Shown here: positions 29,053 through 38,846 of the stretch, piece by piece
How positions within the stretch are numbered: position 1 is the first letter of the stretch
How the letters are laid out: each line of letters begins with the position of its first letter
Origin: Leishmania mexicana MHOM/GT/2001/U1103
Lineage: Eukaryota > Euglenozoa > Kinetoplastea > Trypanosomatida > Trypanosomatidae
Reading direction: 5' to 3'
Assembly (NCBI RefSeq): GCF_000234665.1
Contig: NC_018328.1
Span: forward strand, 310,001 to 374,000
Length of the DNA: 64,000 bases
Translations under genes and position numbers: made by a program
The notes under the pieces: generated by a model
The model's input: the letters and a program-made list of their open reading frames with translations, nothing else
What the model was told of the DNA's origin: nothing
The model's database searches: none

Positions 29053-32000
29053 ATGTTCGCCGCCACCAGTCCACCCCCCTCCACCGCCCCATGGCGCCAT
29101 CATATGCAGGATCAGGAGGACGACCTTGTACGCGAGCTCATGCAGACCAGCAACGTGGATGCCGTGCTGGCGCGCATGGAGGGAGACCACTTCCGTCACT
29201 TGTCTCCCATCATGCGCAAGCTGACCTCCTACGACGCCGACGCATCCGCAGCACCAGCCTTGCCTCGCGCCGGTCCACCGCCGCCGCCACCACCACCACC
29301 GGAGCCATCCGCGCCACGCACCTACGGCGGCGGTTTCGGTGGCAGCGCGGACTGGGATGCGCAGTCATCTCCGTCGATACTGCAGCCTGCCAACCCCTAT
29401 CTGCCGCGGTCGCATCAGACGGCCTCAGCAGCTTCTACCTCGTTCCACCTTGGTATGCACGATGGTGACGCTGCTGCGTGGGCATCGCCAACAGCACGTC
29501 AGCCGCCACCACCACCACCACCGATGCAAACACCGTCATCGGCTGTGTATGGTGGTGTCGCGCATGATCCACTCGACGCGTACCGGCGCCCGGCTGGCGA
29601 GGCTGCCGCTGCCGCATCCCACCTTGATCACGAGGCGGAGTCCCGCTATCAAACGACGATCGACTCATGGCTATGGCCCGATGCTGAGATGCGGGTGAAA
29701 CGCGCTGCGCGCGACGAGGAGCGGTCTGGCGCTGGCCGCCATCCAAGCCCGTCCGCTGCCTCGCAGCAGCTGCACGTGGACCCTGCTCTCGGCCAGACGG
29801 CTGCTGTGAGAGGCATGTTGTCCCCTCCAACAGTCAGCAGCTCGTTGCCTGCAAGCGCGGGCCGCTACCACGGTAATGCTGACGGACGGTTGCCGCACGT
29901 GACGACGCGGGCGACATCCGCGTCACCGCACCGCCCCTCCGCATCTCTCGTTGGCGAAGCCACGGGTGACGTGGGTGGGCTGGAGAACGCTGCGCAGTCA
30001 CGTATAGCTCGCCAGCTGCAGCTGCTGCGCAACTACCGCCAACTGGCCGAGTTGTGCTCGCGCACTGACAACCCGAGCACGGACCTCTTCCGCGCCTTGC
30101 CATCAGAGGAGCTCGCGCGCATGCAGGTGGAGCAGCTCACGGGGCTGGCGCAGCGAGAGCAGAGTCCCATCACCGTAAACAACAACTACTACTTCAACGG
30201 CAGCGGCGACAGGCATGGCAGCAGCCGGCGCGGCCGCGGCGTCGATGGCGGACGATCGCGTGGCAGCAGCGACGAGCGTTTTGGGGCGATTCAAGGCAAG
30301 CCGAACACCGGCACAACGCCGGGCAACGCTCGCTCCATATCGGAAGCGCTCACGGGAGACAGCCACCTCCCAGGCGTGACGGGCTACCGTCCATTCGAGT
30401 CCTTCTCGTCGCAGTCACAGAGACCACCGCTGCTGCCTTCACCACGCGCCGTACCGCTTCAATCCCCGCAGCCGTCTTCCGGGCCGGACTCCCCTGTGGC
30501 GACGCCACCGCTCTCGCAGCGCGGCGGCAACCTCGCCCCACCCTCGCCGAGCCGCTCCCAGCGCGGTCGCAGCCATTGTAGTCGACTGTTCGATGCTCAC
30601 TACACCCCGACGGCCACCACCGAAGAAGCCGGGTCGAGCTACGACGAGGGGGACGCTGAGGACGACGATGAGGACGACTACGTCGGCGACTGTATGGACA
30701 ACGGCGGCAGCGAGGGCGATGAGTACGACGACAACGGCACCGGGTACAGACGCCCGCCGCCGCGCATTATCGAGCGCGAGCAGCACCGACGCTTTCCCCA
30801 CGTGAGCAACGGCGACGACGCGTCCCCGTCGAGACCTGCAGGCGGCTCGGCACAGCCCCCGTTAGCCCCAACCGCCTCCCAGCTGGAGCATCAGCGTCAC
30901 AGCAACTACTCAGGCGACTACGTCAACAGCCAGTCTTTGACGACCATCGAGCACATCCAGGACGCAAGCAACAGCGCCCCGCCTCGCATGCGCGGCGGCT
31001 CCGCAATGTTTGCGGGTGGTGGCGGGCGGAACAGTGGGGGTGGTGCTCCGGGCAGCGACGGTGGACGATACAGCGTGTCCAGCGCCATCAACGTTCTTTC
31101 GGGGGATCAGGAGCTGCGCGCCAACGCACAGCGGCAGAGCGGCGGCGACAGAAGCAGCTACGAAGACCGCCGCACCTCTCAGCACCTCGCCGTACCGTCG
31201 CCCCGTTCGCTCCAACAGAAGAGGCGCAGCTTGTCGACTGGCTCCAGTCCGGCGGCGCTACGTGGCGGCGGTGCCTTCACAGACCCGGAAGTGTCGCCGA
31301 ACCGTCTCTCACTGCACGACCCCCGTCGGGCAAACCGAGAGCGCGAGGGCAGCACGCAAGGCTCGCCTACGTCTGTGAGCCGTCGCGGCGGCAATACGGA
31401 GCGCCGCACGCGCACGACCCCGACGCCGGAGAAGAGTCCCACTCGGGAAAGCCGTACCAGCGGGGCGACGGCACCATGCCCTCAAGGCGATCGCCAGCCC
31501 AAGGAGCGTGGTGGGCCAGACGGCAAGTCGTGCTCTCTTCGAAAGGACGGGGCCCGGCGTAGAGGGAGGCGGCGCGGCGCTGACTCGGACGACGACAGCA
31601 ACAGCGACAACCATGACGTGGGCAGCAGGCGCAGTGGAACCTACGGCAGCGACAGCGAAGATAGCGCGTGCGATACCCCGGGTAATCCACAGCTGCAGAC
31701 ACACAGGCCCCGCTCCTCGGCGCAGCGCAAGCGACACACAAGTCGGCGCCACGGCGAGCTGCGTTCTTCCTTGGGTCGTGGCGAGCGCGGCAGCCGCCGC
31801 CGTAGGTATGACGACCACGACGGCGATAATGCGCCGACGCCGCGCAGTAAGGTCCGCTTCGGCGGCAAGCAGTCCTCTGTCACAACACGCGCGTACCCGA
31901 CACAGCGTGGCCGCCGGGCCGGGGGCGACGGCGGCGGCGGTAGTGGCGCTCGGCGCTATGACGCAGACGGCGGTGGAGTGGATAACGTGCGATCCGCTGC

Positions 32001-33786
32001 GTCCTACTCGTGCAGCTACACCACCAGCTCCGACATCAGTGACTACGTGCCAGGAAGCTACTACAGCCCCATCCGGTCAGGTCATCGAGGTAGCGGCCGT
32101 AGAGGTGCACGTGGTGGCATGATTAGCCCGGGTAGGCCTCGCGCCTCTACGCAACGGCTGCAGCCGCACCCAAGCTCAATTCGCAGTCCTGCTGGTGTGC
32201 AAGGTCGTTATGACCGTGGGGTGCGCGGAGGCGCCACTCAAGCGCTGTACGGTGGGCGCGGCCGTTGTGGGGCCATCCAGGGGCCGCGCCACGTTGGTGT
32301 GCCTGGCGCGGCCGCACCCGGCGTAGGCGACGAAATCCGTCAGAGTCTCGGCTCACCTGGCCGATATCCTGCACTAGCAGGAAGCGGCTTGCCTGGAGGT
32401 GACCGCAGTCCGTACCGCGGCAGTGGTACTCTCTCTCCCCAGATGGTGGCGTATCAGCAACAGCAGCGGCAGCAGCAGCAGCGACTGCGCGGTGGCTTGC
32501 ACCCTGCGGTGAGCGCCGGCGCCCGAGGCCCGAACATGGCCATGGCCGGTGGCTCTGCAGGGCTGGCGGGTGGGATGAAACGCCTGCCAGATGGCCGTGT
32601 CGTCTCCGTGGCATCACCCGAGGCACGCCGGTACCAGCAGGCAATGAGTGTGATGGCGGCTGGAGTTCCTGGTGCGCACGCAACACCACCGATGAAGATG
32701 GAGAAGCCGATTCGGTACAACCGCAGCCCCGGCGTGTATCCGTCTGGTCTGCCTTACGCTCCACGTCTTGGCGGCAGGCCCTCCTCCGTGGGTCCCTCGC
32801 CCGTTAAAGGCGGTCGCTCGGCGTCGCCGTCGGTGGCTGCGAGCGTTTCCATGACAGCATATAGCAACTACGGCGCTGGCGGCAGCAGTGCCCACGTTCA
32901 GCCCGGCCTGCTCTACGGCTCCCTCCTACCCAAGGCCCGTCCTAAGACAGCGATGGTGATGAAGGAAGAGCAAGGTCGCTCGCACAGCGTTGACCCGTAC
33001 GGCGACGCGAACCACGCGCCGCTACTTCCTCGTGGCAGCGTCTGCCCCGTGCAGCCGGTGCCCAGCAGTGCCATCCAGCCATGGTACCTCGACAGCGACG
33101 ACAAGTCGGGGGTGGACGCGTTTCCGATCGCAGGCGTCGCGGCAAATGGCGGCGCGAGCACCGGTGTGCTGCCACTAGCGTGGAAGTCCAGCGGATCCGG
33201 CCGCGTGGTCAGCCGCACTGGGCACGTCCCCGTCGCCCCGCGCGGCAAGCTGTCCTCCCACTACGTTCCACCCGGCTCGATTAATCAGCGGAGCCAACCG
33301 CAGCAGCTGCAGCCGGCGCACCCTGAACAACAGCAGCCGCGAAGGGCGGCAGAGACTAGTGCGAGCTTGCCTGTCGTCTCACTATCGCGCCTGCCGAGTG
33401 ACACCGCAAGGCTGACCGCTGCGGCGGCGAGTGTCGTCAGAAACCCATCGCAGAAGCAGGAGCAGCGGACTCAACCACTGAACCCCACCGATGCTGGGCG
33501 GAACGACTCCGTGTTCTCTCTCCGAAATAGCCGTCCGCGCTACAGCGAGGCCCCCACGCCGGCGGAGATGTACAGCAAAGCCATTCAGTCGCGCCGCAGC
33601 AGTCTCGGCAGCGCCAACGCGCAGCAGCGGTACGTCCCTTTTTCAGAGCCTCTAGAGCCAGCGATGGGCGGTCACCGTGAGTCCGTTCTGCTGAAGCAGC
33701 AGAGCCCATACAACTCGAGCAAGATAACCGCAGCAGCTCGCACTGCCACCCTGCAGCACTTTGGTATCCGGTCACTGCAAGGGTAG
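29053..33786 (+). CDS. Very large disordered Ser/Gly/Arg-rich protein of unknown function
   Basis: The protein is 1577 residues from the first ATG. Residues about 18-60 form a short helical head (DDLVRELMQTSNVDAVLARM). A proline run follows near 75-85. A second ordered block sits near residues 316-366: RIARQLQLLRNYRQLAEL followed by ELARMQVEQLTGLAQRE. An acidic segment (near 530-565) is followed by long stretches rich in Arg-Gly, Arg-Arg, Ser-Arg and Gly-Gly between about 650 and 1120, a composition seen in RNA-binding and condensate-forming proteins. A Gln run lies near 1135-1145. No enzymatic motif, signal or membrane segment is visible. Codon use and an intact 4.7-kb frame argue that it is real. 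RGG-type content suggests RNA or microtubule association, but this is only inference. Confidence 0.7.
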   Translation: MFAATSPPPSTAPWRHHMQDQEDDLVRELMQTSNVDAVLARMEGDHFRHLSPIMRKLTSYDADASAAPALPRAGPPPPPPPPPEPSAPRTYGGGFGGSADWDAQSSPSILQPANPYLPRSHQTASAASTSFHLGMHDGDAAAWASPTARQPPPPPPPMQTPSSAVYGGVAHDPLDAYRRPAGEAAAAASHLDHEAESRYQTTIDSWLWPDAEMRVKRAARDEERSGAGRHPSPSAASQQLHVDPALGQTAAVRGMLSPPTVSSSLPASAGRYHGNADGRLPHVTTRATSASPHRPSASLVGEATGDVGGLENAAQSRIARQLQLLRNYRQLAELCSRTDNPSTDLFRALPSEELARMQVEQLTGLAQREQSPITVNNNYYFNGSGDRHGSSRRGRGVDGGRSRGSSDERFGAIQGKPNTGTTPGNARSISEALTGDSHLPGVTGYRPFESFSSQSQRPPLLPSPRAVPLQSPQPSSGPDSPVATPPLSQRGGNLAPPSPSRSQRGRSHCSRLFDAHYTPTATTEEAGSSYDEGDAEDDDEDDYVGDCMDNGGSEGDEYDDNGTGYRRPPPRIIEREQHRRFPHVSNGDDASPSRPAGGSAQPPLAPTASQLEHQRHSNYSGDYVNSQSLTTIEHIQDASNSAPPRMRGGSAMFAGGGGRNSGGGAPGSDGGRYSVSSAINVLSGDQELRANAQRQSGGDRSSYEDRRTSQHLAVPSPRSLQQKRRSLSTGSSPAALRGGGAFTDPEVSPNRLSLHDPRRANREREGSTQGSPTSVSRRGGNTERRTRTTPTPEKSPTRESRTSGATAPCPQGDRQPKERGGPDGKSCSLRKDGARRRGRRRGADSDDDSNSDNHDVGSRRSGTYGSDSEDSACDTPGNPQLQTHRPRSSAQRKRHTSRRHGELRSSLGRGERGSRRRRYDDHDGDNAPTPRSKVRFGGKQSSVTTRAYPTQRGRRAGGDGGGGSGARRYDADGGGVDNVRSAASYSCSYTTSSDISDYVPGSYYSPIRSGHRGSGRRGARGGMISPGRPRASTQRLQPHPSSIRSPAGVQGRYDRGVRGGATQALYGGRGRCGAIQGPRHVGVPGAAAPGVGDEIRQSLGSPGRYPALAGSGLPGGDRSPYRGSGTLSPQMVAYQQQQRQQQQRLRGGLHPAVSAGARGPNMAMAGGSAGLAGGMKRLPDGRVVSVASPEARRYQQAMSVMAAGVPGAHATPPMKMEKPIRYNRSPGVYPSGLPYAPRLGGRPSSVGPSPVKGGRSASPSVAASVSMTAYSNYGAGGSSAHVQPGLLYGSLLPKARPKTAMVMKEEQGRSHSVDPYGDANHAPLLPRGSVCPVQPVPSSAIQPWYLDSDDKSGVDAFPIAGVAANGGASTGVLPLAWKSSGSGRVVSRTGHVPVAPRGKLSSHYVPPGSINQRSQPQQLQPAHPEQQQPRRAAETSASLPVVSLSRLPSDTARLTAAAASVVRNPSQKQEQRTQPLNPTDAGRNDSVFSLRNSRPRYSEAPTPAEMYSKAIQSRRSSLGSANAQQRYVPFSEPLEPAMGGHRESVLLKQQSPYNSSKITAAARTATLQHFGIRSLQG

Positions 33787-34562
33787 AAGGCGCAAGTGAT
33801 TACCATACATACAGATCTATGTCTGGTGGGTGTTTCGCTCTCCTCTTGCGCGTATGTGCTTCGCCTGCTGCTCGTGTTGCGACTAAAGCGTTGTGCTCCT
33901 GTGCGGGCCTCGTCTGCCCTCCTTCCCCCTCCCCTCCCCTTTTCCGTTGTTAGGCACACACACACGCACACATACAACCTCCTCTCCGCGTGCCTCTCGA
34001 GACAGGGCGCACTCTTATGTTGGTGCACGCGTATCTGTTCGGGGGTTGTGCCGCACCTGCCGCTTCGCGGCAACGTTACGGCGACGCCTCATCGTCCGGC
34101 CCCCGCCCCTCCTCCCCCCTCCCCCCGCGCTCTTCGATATCCATGTGTCATCACTCTCTTCCTGCGCCTGTTCCTCCACACGTTCCACCACACACACGCA
34201 TGCGCGTTCTCGTTGTGCCTTGACGCGCCTCTTCTGCTCGTGTGCGGTCAAAGGGCGGGAGATCGACACAGAGGCGGCGAAGGTGACGTTGTATCGTTGA
34301 CAAGTCCCACCGTGTTCACCACGAGCGGCACACACCCACGCACCCATACAAGTAGGGATAGAGCTATAGAGTGGCGCACGCTGAGAGAGCGAGACAAGGC
34401 TTGAGTTCGACCGAGCTGGTCAGCTGTAGTCGGAGAGGGCTCCTGACCTCCCCACCCGGACCTGCCACCGCCCTCGGCACCCCGGCGACTCAGCGGCTTT
34501 CGTTTTTCGCTCATCACATCAGTGTTGCACACACACATACACACCTCAGCACACACAGAGAA
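33787..34562. other. Spacer before RFC1
   Basis: No gene supported. A CA run is present at 33955-33978 and a second, imperfect one at 34527-34557 directly before RFC1. A T-rich segment near 34498-34511 is followed by AG at 34521-34522, giving a leader of about 40 bases. The RFC1 frame is open back to 34371 but its first ATG is at 34563. Confidence 0.45.
34527..34557 (+). repeat. Imperfect CA dinucleotide repeat before RFC1
   Basis: CA units with a few interruptions, ending just before the ATG at 34563. Confidence 0.7.
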
Positions 34563-36542
34563 ATGCCGGTGGTGTCTGCATCGGCGGTTGGCATGGCGAA
34601 CCCCGTGCCGAGTCGCAGCGAGCTGTGGGCAGACAAGTACAAGCCGCGCTCCATTGCTGAGATGTGCTACCCGGTCTGCGCGAACAAGCTGAAGGCGTGG
34701 CTGGAGGGCTTCACACCGATCGGTAGCCCCGGCGATGATCCGAAGAAGCCGCATGGCGTGCTCCTGTCTGGGTCTCCAGGTGTGGGCAAGACGACGACCG
34801 TGTACGTGGTAGCGCACGAGCTCGGCTGCACCGTTGTGGAGTACAACGCGAGCGACTTCCGCAGTCGCAAGTCGCTCAAGGAAAACGTGTCGGACCTCGT
34901 CAACAACCGCGCCTTTTCCGCGCGCGCCACATCGTACACGAACGTGATTCTGTTAATGGACGAGGTGGACGGCTGCGACATCGGCGGTGTCGGCGAGGTG
35001 ATCGAGATGCTCAAGTCCACCAGCATCCCGATCCTGTGCACGTGCAACGATCGCTGGCACCCCAAGCTGCGCTCACTGCTCAATTACGTCGAGGACATGC
35101 GCTTCAGCCACCCGCCGTGCAACATCGTGGCGAACTACCTGTGCGACCGTGTCCTGGCGCGCGAGGGCATTTCGCTCTCCAAGCCGCTCCTGCAGGATAT
35201 TATCAAGAAATCCGGCAGCGACATCCGAAGCATGCTCAACAACCTGCAGCTCTGGTGTCTGAGCCGCACCTCGCTCGAGCAGCGGCAGCTGGCCGAGTGC
35301 GCCGCGCAGTCGACAAAGGACAGCGATGCCGGCCTCTTCGACGCCGCCGAGTACTTCTTGCTGCAGGGCACGTCACGTGGGGAACGGCACTCCATCGTGG
35401 AGATGCAGGCCTGCTACTACAACGCCGACCTAGTCGACATGTTTGTGCAGGAGAACTACCTGCACTACAACCCGCAGCCGGTGGATGGGCGGGATTGGAT
35501 GGAGGCTGTCTCGCAGGCCGCCACATCCATCTCGCGGTCGGACGCGGCGCAGAGAATCATGTATTATCAACAGAACTGGTCCGTGTCCCGCTTCCACGTC
35601 TTGTCCTCCAGCATTGCCCCATGTGTGTACACGCGCGGCAAGTACGAGACCTTCATGACGGGGCAGCAGAAGTTCTTCGACATGCAGCGACCGGTGAAGT
35701 TTCCGACGTGGCTCGGGCACAACTCCTCCGCGAACAAGAATCGCCGTCTGCTGCGCTGCGTCGCCATGCAGGCGTCGCACCCGGCGAAGGGCGTGTCCGG
35801 GAGCCAAGAGGACGTGGTGGTGGACTACATACCGCACGGCTGGGAACGTCCGCTGACGGTGCCACTGGTGACGAAGGGGAAGGACGGCATTGCCGACGTC
35901 ATCGCCTTCATGGATCAGTACCACCTCATGCGCGATGACTGGGACCTCGTGCAAGCGCTGCCGCACTACAAGCACATGCAGTCCCCGAGCTCCATGACGC
36001 CGCCGGCCAACATCGCCACCGCCGTCAAGAGCGCCTTCACACGTGAGTTCAACAGGACGCATCGCTTTGACAGCTTCGCGAAGAGCACGCTGAAGCGCGG
36101 CGATGGGGAGACGCAAGACGACGACGAGGGCGGTCAGAGCAACGGCGCCGGCGCCAATCGAAAGGCTGGGAAGGTGATTGCGGACGGTGTGACGGCTGTG
36201 AGCGTCACGGGAGGCAATGACGCCGCTGCCACGAAGAGGAAAGGAAAAGCAGCTGCGGGCGCTGCCACTACATCGACGACAGCAACAGCGACACGCAAGC
36301 CACGGGCCAAGAAGAGCGCCCCGGCCGAAGGAGCTGCCAGGCCGACTGCGAAGAAGAAGGCCGCGACGAGCTCAACGCGGGCCACGGCCAAGGCATCGAC
36401 AGTGAAGACAACAGCGAAGCGAAAACGCGCGCGCGCGGCATCATCGGAGAGCGAGACAGACAGTGTGTCGTCATCACCATCGTCGTCCTCCTCATCTGCG
36501 CCTTCTTCCTGCAGCAGCAGTGATACCTCCGACAGTGAGTAG
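34563..36542 (+). CDS. Replication factor C large subunit, RFC1
   Basis: The protein is 659 residues. It opens with LWADKYKPRS, the start of the clamp-loader AAA+ module, and has Walker A GSPGVGKTT from residue 70, followed by EYNASDFRSRKSL, an RFC1 signature. Walker B is LLMDEVDGCD with Asp133 and Glu134. Sensor 1 lies in ILCTCNDRW, and the lid contains SGSDIRSMLNNLQ. The collar and RFC1-specific C-terminal domain follow to about residue 510. RFC1 loads PCNA at primer ends together with RFC2-5. Compared with the yeast and human proteins (861 and about 1150 residues) there is no N-terminal BRCT domain; only about 20 residues precede the AAA+ module. The C-terminus (about 530-640) is a Lys/Ala-rich tail resembling histone H1, ending in a Ser/Asp stretch. 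Confidence 0.95.
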   Translation: MPVVSASAVGMANPVPSRSELWADKYKPRSIAEMCYPVCANKLKAWLEGFTPIGSPGDDPKKPHGVLLSGSPGVGKTTTVYVVAHELGCTVVEYNASDFRSRKSLKENVSDLVNNRAFSARATSYTNVILLMDEVDGCDIGGVGEVIEMLKSTSIPILCTCNDRWHPKLRSLLNYVEDMRFSHPPCNIVANYLCDRVLAREGISLSKPLLQDIIKKSGSDIRSMLNNLQLWCLSRTSLEQRQLAECAAQSTKDSDAGLFDAAEYFLLQGTSRGERHSIVEMQACYYNADLVDMFVQENYLHYNPQPVDGRDWMEAVSQAATSISRSDAAQRIMYYQQNWSVSRFHVLSSSIAPCVYTRGKYETFMTGQQKFFDMQRPVKFPTWLGHNSSANKNRRLLRCVAMQASHPAKGVSGSQEDVVVDYIPHGWERPLTVPLVTKGKDGIADVIAFMDQYHLMRDDWDLVQALPHYKHMQSPSSMTPPANIATAVKSAFTREFNRTHRFDSFAKSTLKRGDGETQDDDEGGQSNGAGANRKAGKVIADGVTAVSVTGGNDAAATKRKGKAAAGAATTSTTATATRKPRAKKSAPAEGAARPTAKKKAATSSTRATAKASTVKTTAKRKRARAASSESETDSVSSSPSSSSSSAPSSCSSSDTSDSE

Positions 36543-37202
36543 AGAAAAGGGTGTTGAAGGCGGTCTGAAGCGTGGCATTCACCTCCCATCGAAGAGAAGC
36601 GTGCCTCAGCTTCATCGTCGATGGAAGAAGAAGGTGTTTGTGTGCGTGTGTGTGTGTCTGTGTGTCTGTGCGTGCCTTCGTCTGTATACATGGTGCGGTG
36701 ACCCTTCTTGTCAACTCCCTTTGTCTGTGCCACCGTTGGCCGCGATGTGGTGTAGTGGAAAAGGGGGGAGGGGAGGGGGCTGGAACGGACCCTCTTGGCG
36801 TTGATCGTTGTTGCGGGGTGCCGCAGGCAGCAAGGAACGGAAAGCAGACTACTCTTTGGCGCAACGCGTGATTCGCATGGATCTGACCCGTGTACGCGTA
36901 CGTGCATGCGCGTGTGTTTGGTGGGCGTTCAACGGCCATCTCTGCACATGATGCACGTCTCGCCGTCGATGCCGTTCTCGCCATGAATCACTCAGGCACA
37001 AGCATCCATTGAAGGGAGGCGCAACACTCTCACGCCTCTTGCATCTTCCTTCGCTCCCCTTCTCTCACCTGACGGAGTGCACGCACACACGCACACCGGC
37101 AGCTTCAAAAGGCAGCAGAAACATACAACCCGGAAAGGACTCGGAGGGGTCCGCGACAGTTCTCCCCCTCCACACACACACACACAATTCGCGCCTCCAG
37201 CA
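36543..37202. other. Spacer between RFC1 and the next gene
   Basis: No gene seen. A TG run occupies 36635-36674, about 95 bases after the RFC1 stop, and short CA runs lie near 37079-37091 and 37171-37186, just before the next ATG. A C/T-rich tract at about 37024-37069 is followed by AG at 37076-37077, a possible trans-splice site. Confidence 0.45.
36635..36674 (+). repeat. TG dinucleotide repeat downstream of RFC1
   Basis: TG-rich run with a few TC or CG interruptions, in the proximal 3' flank of RFC1. Confidence 0.75.
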
Positions 37203-38846
37203 ATGAGGAAGCGGCACGACTTGCTTGAGATCCACAGCGTGGCGGCCCGACCGCACAAGCGGGGCGGCACCGAGACAACGCGGGAGCACCACTTCCCCCT
37301 CTACTCGCACCCTATGTTTCGTGCCGCACTGCACAACGCAGATGCAGTCCAGGATGCCGTTGAGGAACAGTCCGACCGCGTCGACCCACGCGCGCTCGAC
37401 GCGGCTCTTGAGAACATGGTGACACAGCTCATGGAGCAGCAGCTGAGTCAGCACGAGGCCGGAGGGGACACACCTCCCACCCTTGCAAAGAAGGACCTTA
37501 TCGTCACCGAGAGTGAGCTGCTCGCGCTCCTCGCCGAAGCAACACACGCCACGCCACTGTCACCGTACCCGCAGCAGCCGCCGTCAGCGTTTCCACCCAT
37601 TAGACCAGAGGCGGTCTCGGCACTCGCCTCTGCAGCCGCCGCGTGCTCGCCACCACCGCCGCAAGGGTCATTCATCCCAAATCAGGGCTACCACGCCACC
37701 CACCCTCCTCTGCACTCCAGCGGTGACGCGAAGCGCTGCGTCGGGCCACCACCGCGCACCCAGGCTTCATCCTTCAGCGGTGCAGCCTCGGCCTTAGGCG
37801 GTGACGAGCCGGACGAGCTCAATGTTGTGTCGGTCGACGCCCTTCAGCAAGTTGCTCTAGGAAGTCGCAGGGACAAGGACGAGCAAGCGGCGCCGCGGCT
37901 CCAGCCTCTGTCCGAAAGCGCGGCATCAACGACCTCAGGTCGGCCGACAGCGCAGCATCCTCCTCCTACGATGTCGCTCTACTCACTCCTCCCGTGCCTG
38001 GTGGCTTCACCAGGGCTGACCGCGGCGTCGGTGCTTCCTGCCACCGTCTCTTCATCCCCGAGCCCGTCACCGTCTGCAGTGACGTTCCGTGAAATGGACC
38101 GCTGGCCGGGTACCAGCTCCGGCCCAGTCGCACAGCAGTCTGTGGACGCGCAGCAGCTTCACAAAGTCCCCGACGCCGTCTTCGCTGCCATGGACGTGCT
38201 CATGGACGGCAACAGCTGCTGCATGCGGCGGCGACAGCGCCTGGTAGCGACGAACAGGAACAAGGCTGAAGCACTTTCGCTGAGCCCGAGGTGCCTTCCC
38301 GGAAGCGGAGGCAGCGCTTCAGGCGGCTCTTGCTTCGCCTTCGGATGTGGCAGCAAGGGTGCAAGTCTCAACTGCATGTACGTCCCTGTATCGCAGAACA
38401 CGCTTCCTGCTCCACCGCCGCCACGCACCGCCGCGGAGGCGAAGGCGCGCCGCATCCTGGAGGGCCAGCGGCGCAAGCAGCGGCTGCAAGATCAGCAGCA
38501 GCATCCTGTGTCCAACTCCTCTTTGCTGGCTGGCGGCGGCAATACCGCGCCCCTCAGCTCCTCCTTCGCCGAGCTTCGCGGTGCCACTATCCGTCTACCG
38601 ACAGAGCCTCTCAGATGGCGCCACATGGACCGGTCCGGTTCAAGGATCCACGGTAGTACGCACGTGGCACCGCTCCCTGCCGCCTCTTCTGTGAGCCGCA
38701 GCTCCGCTGTGGTGGTCGGGACCGCTTCAACACTACCGCTCACCCAAGAGGCCTCACCGACCTTCACTCTTCGTGGTATTGCGGGTGAGTCCGTGTACAT
38801 GCAGGCCATCAGCTCTGCGAGCCGCTTTGTCAACCCGCTTCCTTGA
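37203..38846 (+). CDS. Protein of unknown function, 547 residues, mostly disordered
   Basis: The first ATG in the frame is 37203; upstream sequence is a His/Thr-rich translation of CA repeats and is taken as untranslated. Residues about 1-45 are basic (MRKRHDLLEIHSVAARPHKR). A helical segment around 59-85 (RALDAALENMVTQLMEQQLSQHE) may be a short coiled coil, and another charged helix lies near 411-435 (AEAKARRILEGQRRKQRLQDQ). The rest is Ser/Pro/Ala-rich. No catalytic, zinc-binding or membrane motif is visible. The frame is intact with codon use like the neighbours. No family recognised and no function proposed. Confidence 0.65.
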   Translation: MRKRHDLLEIHSVAARPHKRGGTETTREHHFPLYSHPMFRAALHNADAVQDAVEEQSDRVDPRALDAALENMVTQLMEQQLSQHEAGGDTPPTLAKKDLIVTESELLALLAEATHATPLSPYPQQPPSAFPPIRPEAVSALASAAAACSPPPPQGSFIPNQGYHATHPPLHSSGDAKRCVGPPPRTQASSFSGAASALGGDEPDELNVVSVDALQQVALGSRRDKDEQAAPRLQPLSESAASTTSGRPTAQHPPPTMSLYSLLPCLVASPGLTAASVLPATVSSSPSPSPSAVTFREMDRWPGTSSGPVAQQSVDAQQLHKVPDAVFAAMDVLMDGNSCCMRRRQRLVATNRNKAEALSLSPRCLPGSGGSASGGSCFAFGCGSKGASLNCMYVPVSQNTLPAPPPPRTAAEAKARRILEGQRRKQRLQDQQQHPVSNSSLLAGGGNTAPLSSSFAELRGATIRLPTEPLRWRHMDRSGSRIHGSTHVAPLPAASSVSRSSAVVVGTASTLPLTQEASPTFTLRGIAGESVYMQAISSASRFVNPLP

